From assembly GCA_024697945.1 (NCBI GenBank), contig JAILRU010000048.1, positions 62,001-126,000 on the forward strand: a stretch of 64,000 nt of DNA, written 5' to 3'. Position numbers and translations under genes: made by a program. The notes under the pieces were generated by a model that did no database searches, was not told the origin of the DNA, and saw only the letters and a list, made by a program, of their open reading frames with translations. Position 1 is the stretch's first letter; every line of letters begins with the position of its first letter. The DNA is from Bacteroidaceae bacterium. Lineage in GTDB: Bacteria > Bacteroidota > Bacteroidia > Bacteroidales > Bacteroidaceae. Below, in pieces: positions 55,055 to 62,097 of this stretch.

Positions 55055-55809
55055 AGGCGTACATTTATATTTTCTTTCCTGAGGTATTCTTTAAGTTCCG
55101 GGATGCCGATTTGTCCGAAATGGAAAACGCTGGCTGCAAGTGCAGCATCGGCATGTCCCTTGGCAAAGACATCACGAAAGTCCTCCATCTGACCGGCACC
55201 GCCACTGGCTATAACGGGAATGGTGAGTATGGAGGCCAGCCTGTTGAGTGCATCACATGCGAAACCCTTCTTCACACCATCATGGTTCATGCTCGTAAAG
55301 AGTATCTCACCTGCTCCGCGATCGTTTACTTCTTTAGCCCATTCAAAGAGTTTGCGCTCCGTCGGAATGCGTCCTCCGTTGAGGTAACAGGTCCAGGTTC
55401 CATCCTCGTCTTGCTGGGCATCGATGGCTACCACACAGACCTGACTGCCGAAGCGACTGACTATCTCGTCTATGAGTCCCGGACGACGAAGGGCAGCACT
55501 GTTTACACTTATCTTGTCTGCTCCTGCCGATAGCATACGTTCCACATCAGCCAGTTCGCTAATGCCACCGCCTACTGTAAAGGGAATGTCAATTTCGGCA
55601 GCAACCTTCTGCACCATATCCGTAAAGGTCTTGCGGCCCTCATGGCTGGCGGTAATATCAAGGAAGACAAGTTCGTCTGCACCTTGACGACTATAGAGCT
55701 TCCCAAGTTCTACAGGGTCTCCCGCCTGACGGAGTTGCAGGAAGTTGGTGCCTTTGACGGTCTGTCCGTCCTTAACATCCAAGCATGGTATGATACGTTT
55801 TGCTAACAA
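55051..55809 (-). CDS. hisF: HisF, imidazole glycerol phosphate synthase cyclase subunit
   Basis: Uses ammonia from HisH to make IGP and AICAR. 252 residues, (beta/alpha)8 barrel: [19 protein letters not shown] with catalytic Asp11, [42 protein letters not shown] with the second catalytic Asp, [13 protein letters not shown]. The start codon is TTG (55,809), placed by the invariant N-terminus. The 44-bp gap to hisA is filled by a 24-bp tandem duplication, while every other his junction overlaps. Confidence 0.96.
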   Translation of the reverse strand: MLAKRIIPCLDVKDGQTVKGTNFLQLRQAGDPVELGKLYSRQGADELVFLDITASHEGRKTFTDMVQKVAAEIDIPFTVGGGISELADVERMLSAGADKISVNSAALRRPGLIDEIVSRFGSQVCVVAIDAQQDEDGTWTCYLNGGRIPTERKLFEWAKEVNDRGAGEILFTSMNHDGVKKGFACDALNRLASILTIPVIASGGAGQMEDFRDVFAKGHADAALAASVFHFGQIGIPELKEYLRKENINVRL

Positions 55810-55810
55810 A

Positions 55811-55858
55811 CTCTTGAACTATTAAACTTTTAAACTCTTGAACTATTAAACTTTTAAA
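55811..55858. repeat. 24-bp perfect tandem duplication between hisA and hisF
   Basis: 55,811-55,834 and 55,835-55,858 are identical (ctcttgaactattaaacttt then taaa). The duplication reaches to one base before the hisF TTG codon, so it forms the translation leader. Confidence 0.9.
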
Positions 55859-56564
55859 CCATTAACTCATGAAGGTTGATTCTCCCTTCATAGTAAGCTT
55901 TGCCGAAGACAACAGACGGGATGCCTGCTGCATCGAGGGCAAGGATATCCTCCGTACTTCCGACTCCGCCACTGGCTATGAGACGGCATTGGGGATACCG
56001 CTCCATAATGCTGGTATATAGGTCAATAGCAGGACCACTGAGTGTACCATCCCTGCTAATTTCCGTGCAGAGGACATTGCGAGTGCCTTCTTTCATAAAG
56101 CGAAGCAGAAAGTCCTCAAGCAGAACATCCGAATCCTCCTTCCATCCATTGATGGAGACACGTCCGTCACGAACATCTGCACCCAGAATGAGTCGGTCAA
56201 CCCCGTACTTTTCGAGCCACTTAAGGTAGCGTTCGGGGTTGGTGATGGCAATACTGCCAACAGTAACAAGCGATGCCCCCGCCTCATAAGCCTTCTCCAA
56301 ATCCTCGTCGGTCTTAACTCCACCACCGAAATCAACAACAAGACCCGTATGGGCTGTAATAGCCCTCAAAGCAGAAAGATTGACCACATGTTTGCTCTTG
56401 GCACCATCTAGATCAACCACATGAAGGCGGCGCATGCCCAGATCCTCGAACTGCTGAGCCATTTCGAGCGGGTCTCCATAGACTTTCTTCGTGTCATAAT
56501 CGCCCTTTGTCAGACGTACGCACTTGCCTTCGATGATATCTATTGCCGGTATGAGTTCAATCAT
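55854..56564 (-). CDS. hisA: HisA, ProFAR isomerase
   Basis: Step 4 of histidine synthesis. 236 residues, half-barrel repeats related to HisF: MIELIPAIDIIEGKCVRLTKGD (in part) with the catalytic Asp9, LHVVDLDGAKS, VVDFGGGVKTDEDLE, LILGADVRDGRV, CTEISRDGTLSGPAIDLY with the second Asp, LIASGGVGSTEDILAL. The ATG overlaps the hisH stop by 4 bp, so translation is coupled. Confidence 0.96.
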   Translation of the reverse strand: MIELIPAIDIIEGKCVRLTKGDYDTKKVYGDPLEMAQQFEDLGMRRLHVVDLDGAKSKHVVNLSALRAITAHTGLVVDFGGGVKTDEDLEKAYEAGASLVTVGSIAITNPERYLKWLEKYGVDRLILGADVRDGRVSINGWKEDSDVLLEDFLLRFMKEGTRNVLCTEISRDGTLSGPAIDLYTSIMERYPQCRLIASGGVGSTEDILALDAAGIPSVVFGKAYYEGRINLHELMV

Positions 56565-57181
56565 AGCTCCATAAAATTCTTCAAGATGCGCTGCCCTACC
56601 TCACCGCTTTTCTCTGGGTGGAACTGGGTGGCATAGAAATTATCCTTGTGCATAGCAGAACTGAAGGGATGGATGTAGTCAGTAACAGCTGCCGTATGTT
56701 CGCAAACAGGTACATAGTAGCTATGAACAAAATAAACAAATGACCCTTCTAAATCTCCCTTAAAGGGGGACTTTTGTTCTCCCCCTAAGGGGGAGTCAGA
56801 GGGGGTCTGCAGGTGTATCGTATTCCATCCCATGTGTGGAATCTTGTCTTCATGACGGACAGGAACAAAGCGCTTGACATCAGCGTTGAAGATACCGAGA
56901 CAATCCACATCGCCCTCCTCCGAGTGCCGACACATCAGCTGCTGACCGATGCAGATACCCAGAACGGGTTGCTTGAGAGACGGAATGAGCACGTCCAACC
57001 CATGCTCTCGCAGATAGTGCATAGCACCAGAAGCCTCCCCCTGACCAGGGAAAATAACCCTGTCTGCCCTGCGCAACTCCTCTACGGAATCAGTCAGAAC
57101 AGGTTCCACACCCATCCGCTGCAAGGCATGTATGACAGAAAAGATATTCCCAGCGTTGTATTTTACTACAGCAACCTTCAT
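56561..57181 (-). CDS. hisH: HisH, imidazole glycerol phosphate synthase glutamine amidotransferase subunit
   Basis: Class I glutaminase that feeds ammonia to HisF. 206 residues: oxyanion and nucleophile region PVLGICIGQQLM with Cys77, KIPHMGWN, VYFVHSYYVP, and the triad His188 and Glu190 in TQFHPEKSG (ATQFHPEKSG). Residues about 125-145 (LQTPSDSPLGG then EQKSPFKGDLEG) are encoded by a GC-rich palindromic repeat inserted in frame between the MGWN strand and the YFVHSYY strand, a surface loop. First gene of hisHAF-IE, with a TATCTTTG promoter directly upstream. Confidence 0.95.
   Translation of the reverse strand: MKVAVVKYNAGNIFSVIHALQRMGVEPVLTDSVEELRRADRVIFPGQGEASGAMHYLREHGLDVLIPSLKQPVLGICIGQQLMCRHSEEGDVDCLGIFNADVKRFVPVRHEDKIPHMGWNTIHLQTPSDSPLGGEQKSPFKGDLEGSFVYFVHSYYVPVCEHTAAVTDYIHPFSSAMHKDNFYATQFHPEKSGEVGQRILKNFMEL
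56742..56810. repeat. GC-rich palindromic repeat inside hisH
   Basis: Two short palindromes, ctcccttaaaggggga and ctccccctaagggggag, separated by cttttgtt and flanked by tctaaat and gtcagagggggtc. This is the structure of noncoding interspersed repeats common in Bacteroidetes, here translated. Confidence 0.75.
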
Positions 57182-57203
57182 TGTGAGTCAATCATTTGAG
57201 CTG

Positions 57204-57211
57204 CAAAGATA
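57204..57211 (-). promoter_or_regulatory. -7 promoter element of the his operon
   Basis: CAAAGATA on the plus strand is TATCTTTG on the minus strand, 23 bp from the hisH ATG. The leader would be about 16 nt, leaving no room for a his attenuator. Confidence 0.6.
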
Positions 57212-57219
57212 CAACATAT

Positions 57220-57246
57220 AATTCAAAATTCAAAATTCAAAAATCA
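57220..57246. repeat. aattcaaa intergenic repeat
   Basis: Three copies of attcaaa and a partial one upstream of the his promoter. Same unit as in the CotH tail. Confidence 0.8.
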
Positions 57247-57277
57247 AATTATAGGAGAAAGTATGCTATTTTGTAAA

Positions 57278-58720
57278 TTATAGTCCGAGCGAGAGCCTGT
57301 GGGTGATGCAGTCGGGAAGTTCCTCTTCGTAGTGTGTAACCATAATGAGTGTCTTATGAGGTCTCTGGCAGAACTGCTTGATAATCTGACGCACAAGGCT
57401 ACGATGACAGTCATCTAGACCGTGAAGGGGTTCATCAAGGATAAGGAGTTCGGGGTCTTTCACGAAAGCACGAGCTAACAGGCATAAACGTTGCTCGCCA
57501 CTACTGAGACGCAGGAATGTAGTATCTGCCAATTTCTCCACCCCAAAGACACGCATCCAATCAATACAAATCTGCTTCTGTTCCGGTTTGGGACGAACAT
57601 AGAGACCAACAGAGTCACTCAGACCGCTTGCCACAACATCGACAGCGGGAATGTCCTTGAGGTAGGCACGATGCATCTCGGGACTGACATAGCCAATGTG
57701 CCGTTTTATCTGCCATATACTTTCACCCGAGCCGCGTCGATGACCGAAAAGTTCAATGTTGCAAGCGTATGCTTGTGGGTTGTCAGCACAGACAAGGCTG
57801 AGCAAAGTACTTTTACCCGAACCGTTAGGACCACTCAGTGCCCAGCGTTCACCCTCATGAACAGTCCAATTGAGGGAACGCAGAATGGTATGGTTGCCAT
57901 AGCGGATGCTGACATCTCGGAATCGTAGTATCTCGCCTCCCTTAGCAGGATAGAAGTCGGATTCGGAAAGGTCACGAACAGGCAGGTTCACTATCCAGTT
58001 ATTTACCTCGTCACTTAGGACAGGAGCAGGAAATGCGGCATATTGCTTCCGATACTCGGCAAGGGACATCTTGGGCAGAAGCCGAAGTCCCTCGACAGGC
58101 AGGACATGGGTGATAAAGTCAGGAATATCGTCGCGTTTGCTTAGGATGAGGATGATAAGGAGTCCCGTCTCTCGTGTCAATGTCTCAAGTAATAGACGAA
58201 AATCCCTACGGGTAGGAGCATCCAGACCAATAAAGGGGTTGTCCAAGATGAGGACTCTGGGATTGGTGCCGAGAGCCTTGGCCATCTGGAGCTTCCGCAG
58301 TTCTCCGCTGCTCAGAGAGATGATGCGCTTGTCGGCAAGTTCATCAAGGCGGAACATCTTGGAGAAGGACGTGACAGGAAGTTGTTCCCCTACAGTTGGT
58401 GAATCATCGGCAATATCGTGCTGGTTCCATCGTTGCTGATAATAGTAGCTGCCATCCTGCTCACCATAAGAGTCACGGAAGGAGATATATTTTATATTCT
58501 CGCTGGCAAGACGCGACTTGCACGGAGAAAAATCGTAATGCACTTCGTTCAGAAGCAGGGGATAATGTCCAGTCAAGACCTCCACCAAACGTGTTTTGCC
58601 AGCAGCATTGTCGCCCACGATGGCAATCTGTTCTCCCCTCAGAATCTCCAGGTTAATCGGTTCAGCCATTCGCCAAAGAGGATGACGGGCAACACCATTT
58701 ATGATTTTAATAATTGACAA
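57278..58720 (-). CDS. ModF-like protein with two ABC ATPase domains
   Basis: 480 residues, no membrane segments. Domain 1 (about 1-245): Walker A VGDNAAGKTRLVEVL, signature SLSSGELRKLQMAKAL, Walker B VLILDNPFIGLD, where the catalytic Glu is Asn. Domain 2 (about 265-480): Walker A SGPNGSGKSTLLSLV, signature RLSSGEQRLCLLARAF, Walker B LLILDEPLHGLD, His switch LIMVTHYEEELPD. This matches the ModF/PhrA soluble double-ATPase family linked to molybdate transport or stress; no mod genes are nearby. Only site 2 looks catalytically complete. The start codon is TTG (58,720), inside an attgacaattatt repeat; no better start was seen. Confidence 0.85.
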   Translation of the reverse strand: MSIIKIINGVARHPLWRMAEPINLEILRGEQIAIVGDNAAGKTRLVEVLTGHYPLLLNEVHYDFSPCKSRLASENIKYISFRDSYGEQDGSYYYQQRWNQHDIADDSPTVGEQLPVTSFSKMFRLDELADKRIISLSSGELRKLQMAKALGTNPRVLILDNPFIGLDAPTRRDFRLLLETLTRETGLLIILILSKRDDIPDFITHVLPVEGLRLLPKMSLAEYRKQYAAFPAPVLSDEVNNWIVNLPVRDLSESDFYPAKGGEILRFRDVSIRYGNHTILRSLNWTVHEGERWALSGPNGSGKSTLLSLVCADNPQAYACNIELFGHRRGSGESIWQIKRHIGYVSPEMHRAYLKDIPAVDVVASGLSDSVGLYVRPKPEQKQICIDWMRVFGVEKLADTTFLRLSSGEQRLCLLARAFVKDPELLILDEPLHGLDDCHRSLVRQIIKQFCQRPHKTLIMVTHYEEELPDCITHRLSLGL

Positions 58721-58778
58721 TCCTATATAATTTACTATTTGACTATTTACTATTTACAATTTATCAGGGAGGTGACAA

Positions 58779-58823
58779 ATTTTTCACTTTTCACTATTCA
58801 CTTTTCCCTTTAAGGGGAGGGGG
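58779..58823. repeat. cactttt and ccctttaagggg repeats forming the ruvC 3' end
   Basis: ttttcacttttcactattcac at 58,781-58,801 (in part) is followed by ttttccctttaaggggaggg. On the minus strand they encode the last residues and the stop of RuvC. Confidence 0.75.
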
Positions 58824-59371
58824 CTTACTTTCTCCTTGTTTTTCTTGACAAAGTCAGCCCAGCCACGATACTTATGGTCGCTCTCGGGTTTGCCCATCTG
58901 CAGGAAATGGCAGTATGCTGCACCCAGAGCATCGGTAGCATCGAGGAACTTTCCCATCTCCTCCTTCTCTACATGGAGCATGCGCCGTAGCATATCCGCC
59001 ACCTGTTCCTTACTGGCATTGCCATTGCCTGTGATGGCCATTTTTATCTTCGACGGCGCATATTCTGTGATGGGCACTTGTCGCTGAATGGCTGCGGCAA
59101 TAGCTACGCCTTGGGCACGTCCTAACTTGAGCATACTCTGTATGTTCTTGCCGAAGAAAGGTGCCTCGATAGCCATACAGTCTGGCAAATAGCCCTCAAT
59201 GATGCTGCAGACGCGTTCATGAATATGGCCGAGCTTTAGATAACCATCAGAGAACTTGCGTAGGTCTATAACACCCAAGGCAAGCATCTCAGCCTTCTTG
59301 CCTTCCACACGAAGAACACCATAGCCCATAATACTCGTGCCAGGATCAATGCCCAAAATGATGCGCTCCAT
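58784..59371 (-). CDS. ruvC: RuvC, Holliday junction endonuclease
   Basis: Resolves four-way junctions with RuvAB. 195 residues. Acidic catalytic set: Asp9 in LGIDPGTSIMGYG, Glu69 in MAIEAPFFGKN, Asp144 and Asp147 in FLDATDALGAAYCH. The last 15 residues (KVSPLPLKGKVNSEK) have no family counterpart and are encoded by a ccctttaagggg palindrome plus a gtgaaaagtga repeat that also provides the stop codon. The native end is probably near FVKKNKEK. Confidence 0.95.
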   Translation of the reverse strand: MERIILGIDPGTSIMGYGVLRVEGKKAEMLALGVIDLRKFSDGYLKLGHIHERVCSIIEGYLPDCMAIEAPFFGKNIQSMLKLGRAQGVAIAAAIQRQVPITEYAPSKIKMAITGNGNASKEQVADMLRRMLHVEKEEMGKFLDATDALGAAYCHFLQMGKPESDHKYRGWADFVKKNKEKVSPLPLKGKVNSEK

Positions 59372-59415
59372 CTTTTATATTTACTATTTGACGATTTACT
59401 ATTTACAATTTGGTG

Positions 59416-59423
59416 CAAAAGTA
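59416..59423 (-). promoter_or_regulatory. -7 promoter element of ruvC
   Basis: CAAAAGTA on the plus strand is TACTTTTG on the minus strand, 45 bp from the ruvC ATG. A gtaaatcgtcaaatag-type repeat lies between. Confidence 0.5.
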
Positions 59424-59497
59424 CAAAATTAATGTCAAAAACATACTCCTAATGTGAAAAAATGCTATTAAAGGGAAGCCTTTTGAAAATAATGTAT

Positions 59498-59505
59498 TAC
59501 CTTTG
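59498..59505 (+). promoter_or_regulatory. -7 promoter element of the DUF1573 gene
   Basis: TACCTTTG followed by CACCG, 31 bp upstream of the ATG. Confidence 0.55.
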
Positions 59506-59536
59506 CACCGCATAAGATGAATAAAAAACAACAAGA

Positions 59537-59974
59537 ATGAAAAAGATACTTATTCTTGCTCTGGCTGCAATATTTGGTTTGCAGGCTCAGGCACAGACTC
59601 AGAAACAGAAGATTAACGTCAGCGAAGTACAAGCTGTTGCCACCACAAAGGCAGAGAACTATGCGGAAATATCTTTCGACACACTTCGCTACAATTTCGG
59701 CAAGTTTTCCAAGGATGAGCCACTTGTACGTTGTTCCTTCCCGTTCACCAACACCGGTACGGCACCCCTGATTATCCATCAGGCTTTCGCCAGCTGCGGA
59801 TGCACCGTCCCGACCTACACGAAGGAGCCTATCAAGCCAGGCGAGAAGGGTGTAATCGATGTGACCTACGACGGCACGGACAAGTTTCCCGGACATTTCC
59901 AGAAGACAATCACTGTCCGTTCCAATGCCATCAACGAGGTGGTACGCCTAACCATCGAGGGCACGATGGAGTAG
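59537..59974 (+). CDS. DUF1573 secreted protein
   Basis: 145 residues; signal peptide LALAAIFGLQAQAQ. A single immunoglobulin-like ASPM-SPD-2-Hydin-type domain: FDTLRYNFGKFSKDEPLV, FPFTNTGTAPLIIHQAFAS, CGCTVPTYTKEPIKPGEKG, FQKTITVRSNA. The family is widespread and abundant in Bacteroidetes; function unknown, periplasmic or surface. Monocistronic, divergent from ruvC and convergent with trmO. Confidence 0.9.
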   Translation: MKKILILALAAIFGLQAQAQTQKQKINVSEVQAVATTKAENYAEISFDTLRYNFGKFSKDEPLVRCSFPFTNTGTAPLIIHQAFASCGCTVPTYTKEPIKPGEKGVIDVTYDGTDKFPGHFQKTITVRSNAINEVVRLTIEGTME

Positions 59975-60017
59975 GTAGTATGTCCTGATTTCCTCTACCT
60001 ATTATTACTATTTATTA

Positions 60018-60710
60018 CTATATCCAAGCTTCAACCTCGCCATTTTTGACGCGGAACTTTATTTCTTTGCCAGCAAATTCAAAGGCATAGACACGGTCGG
60101 AGTCGTCGTGATAATGGGGACGGGGGTCTGAAGCAAGGATTTCGCGAAGCGCAACAAGTCTTTCGGAATCGAAAGCCTCTAAAAGTTTAGAGTTGAAAGT
60201 ATAGTGTTTAGAGTCTGTGGAAATTTCAGACTCTAAAGTTTCTTTTGTAAATCCTCCTGTAGCATCGGGATGACTGTCGGTGAAAGCGAGATAGGGCTTG
60301 ATATCGAAGATGGGCGTACCATCCATGAGGTCAGCCCCTTCTACCTCTATTATTGGGCCGTCGGGAGTATGGAGGTCGATGCTAAGGATACGGACCGATG
60401 ACAGTCCGATATGGTTGGGACGGAAGGGACTTCGCGTTGCCCAAACACCCATGCGTTGATTGCCACCCAAACGTGGCGGACGTACTGTTGGCTTGAATTT
60501 TGAATATGTAGCCCTTGCTTCGCTAAAGTCCCAAAGGAGCCAAATGTGGCTAAAACCCTCAAGACCGCGCAATGCCTCGGGGTCACGATATTCAGGCTCG
60601 AAGACAATCCTGCCTTTCAGTCCCTTGACCAACCCGCTTTGACGCGGCACACCAAACTTGGTTGGGAAATCGGTCCGGATAGAAGCGATGGGCTTTAATT
60701 CATAATTCAT
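60018..60710 (-). CDS. trmO: TrmO (TsaA-like) tRNA t6A37 methyltransferase
   Basis: SAM-dependent N6-methylation of threonylcarbamoyladenosine-37 in tRNA. 230 residues: PIASIRTDFPTKFGVPRQSG, GFSHIWLLWDFSEA, RMGVWATRSPFRPNHIGLSS, VEGADLMDGTPIFDIKPYL and C-terminal DPRPHYHDDSDRVYAFEFAG. The start ATG and codons MNYEL come from an aattcataattcat repeat that offers two in-phase or near ATGs (60,701-60,703 is out of use; 60,708-60,710 is the start). A stretch at about 157-177 (ESEISTDSKHYTFNSKLLEAF in part) is rich in actctaaa repeats and may be a further insert. Confidence 0.9.
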   Translation of the reverse strand: MNYELKPIASIRTDFPTKFGVPRQSGLVKGLKGRIVFEPEYRDPEALRGLEGFSHIWLLWDFSEARATYSKFKPTVRPPRLGGNQRMGVWATRSPFRPNHIGLSSVRILSIDLHTPDGPIIEVEGADLMDGTPIFDIKPYLAFTDSHPDATGGFTKETLESEISTDSKHYTFNSKLLEAFDSERLVALREILASDPRPHYHDDSDRVYAFEFAGKEIKFRVKNGEVEAWI

Positions 60711-60798
60711 AATTCACAATTCATAATTGTCTGTGGTCCGTTGTCTGTTGTCTTTCAATTTTTCACCTTTTCAATTTTTCACTTTTTTACCTTTTCAC
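60701..60798. repeat. aattcata and cttttcaatttttcac repeats between MATE and trmO
   Basis: 60,696-60,728 is four copies of aattcata/aattcaca, including the trmO start. 60,756-60,798 is tttcaatttttcacctttt in overlapping copies, reaching the MATE stop. Confidence 0.75.
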
Positions 60799-62097
60799 AA
60801 ACTCTCTATAATATAGCAGTCCTGCCGTAGTAAGTCCGAAGGGGAATGCCATCCAGACGCCGAAGAGGCCCCATTGAAAAACAAAGCCGAAGAGATAGCC
60901 CAACGGGAGCGAAATGACGACGTACGCCACGAAGGCTATCCACACCATCGCCTTCACACGTGCCATACCCCTGAGAGCATTGGCGTATGTGCTTTGCAGG
61001 GCATCGCCAAACTGAAAGAGTAGGAAAGGAACGGCTATCATTGCAACAAGCGCTACCACTTCCGTACTTGTTGTGAAGAGGAACCCTACCTTATCGCGTA
61101 ACAATAGCAGGGGAATTCCTTCGCATAGGGCGATGAGCCAGCACAGATGAAGACCTGCAGCAGCCACCCGCCTGGTTTGCACCATTTCGCCTGCCCCTCG
61201 ATAATAACTCACTTGTACCGCTACTGCTGCAGACATTCCATAGTAGAGCATGAAGAAGAGCTGACTGATGGTAATCATTATCTGGTGAGCTGCCAAAGCT
61301 GTTGCCCCAAGCCATCCGATGTAAATAGCACTAAAGCTGAAAGACGCGGCCTCCATACCAAGTTGCAAGGCAACAGGCCATCCCATTCGATGCAGTTCCA
61401 GTTGGTCTGACTTCGTGACATGTGTCTTTGTGAAATCCTTTCTATAAAGGTCGTAATGCCTGCTAAGATGGAAGATGCCTGCCATCAGAATCAGTTGCAG
61501 GAGACGACTCAGCAAAGTGGCAAGTCCGGCACCTAGCAAGCCCATTTCAGGAAAGCCACAATGGCCAAAAATTAGCAACCAGTTGCCAAAGACATTAAAG
61601 GCATTGGCTACAAGGATAATCCACATTGGCATGGAGGTGTCCTGTATGCCGTCGCTGAACTGTTTGTAGGCATTGAATATCATCAAAGGCAGCAGACTCA
61701 GCAACAGCAACAGCAAGTAGGGGCGAATCAATGGGTACAGCTCTTGGGGCAGACCAAGCCAAGGAAGTCCGAGAATCAGTAGTCCTGCAAGCAACGTGAG
61801 CAACAGTCCTACCATAGAACAAGCAAAGAGCCCGTTCTTCAGTTTGACAGCAATAGCGTGCACTCTTCCCTCTCCAAACAGAGCACCTACAACTGGTGTA
61901 AGTCCGTAGGAAAAACCCATTCCTCCGATGATGAGAAGGGCGAAAATGTTGTTCACAAAGCCGGCAGCAGCCAGCTCATTCGTGCCATAGTGTCCTACCA
62001 TAAGCGTATCGGCGAACCCCATCACGATGGTGCTCATTTGCCCCATCATGATTGGTACGCCGATACGCAGAAGGTCGGTATAATGAGATTTACTCAC
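60787..62097 (-). CDS. MATE family efflux transporter
   Basis: About 436 residues from GTG 62,097, which overlaps the phosphorylase stop (GTGA); a start at 62,169 would intrude 76 bp into that gene and add a non-membrane leader, so I reject it. About 12 hydrophobic helices in two halves; [45 protein letters not shown] (in part) and [15 protein letters not shown] are family features. Exports cationic drugs or metabolites with Na+ or H+; substrate unknown. Confidence 0.92.
   Translation of the reverse strand: MSKSHYTDLLRIGVPIMMGQMSTIVMGFADTLMVGHYGTNELAAAGFVNNIFALLIIGGMGFSYGLTPVVGALFGEGRVHAIAVKLKNGLFACSMVGLLLTLLAGLLILGLPWLGLPQELYPLIRPYLLLLLLSLLPLMIFNAYKQFSDGIQDTSMPMWIILVANAFNVFGNWLLIFGHCGFPEMGLLGAGLATLLSRLLQLILMAGIFHLSRHYDLYRKDFTKTHVTKSDQLELHRMGWPVALQLGMEAASFSFSAIYIGWLGATALAAHQIMITISQLFFMLYYGMSAAVAVQVSYYRGAGEMVQTRRVAAAGLHLCWLIALCEGIPLLLLRDKVGFLFTTSTEVVALVAMIAVPFLLFQFGDALQSTYANALRGMARVKAMVWIAFVAYVVISLPLGYLFGFVFQWGLFGVWMAFPFGLTTAGLLYYREFVKR

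Noticed and set aside
57182..57277. His-operon attenuator or leader peptide
   Set aside because: The predicted leader is about 16 nt and no His-rich short frame is present.
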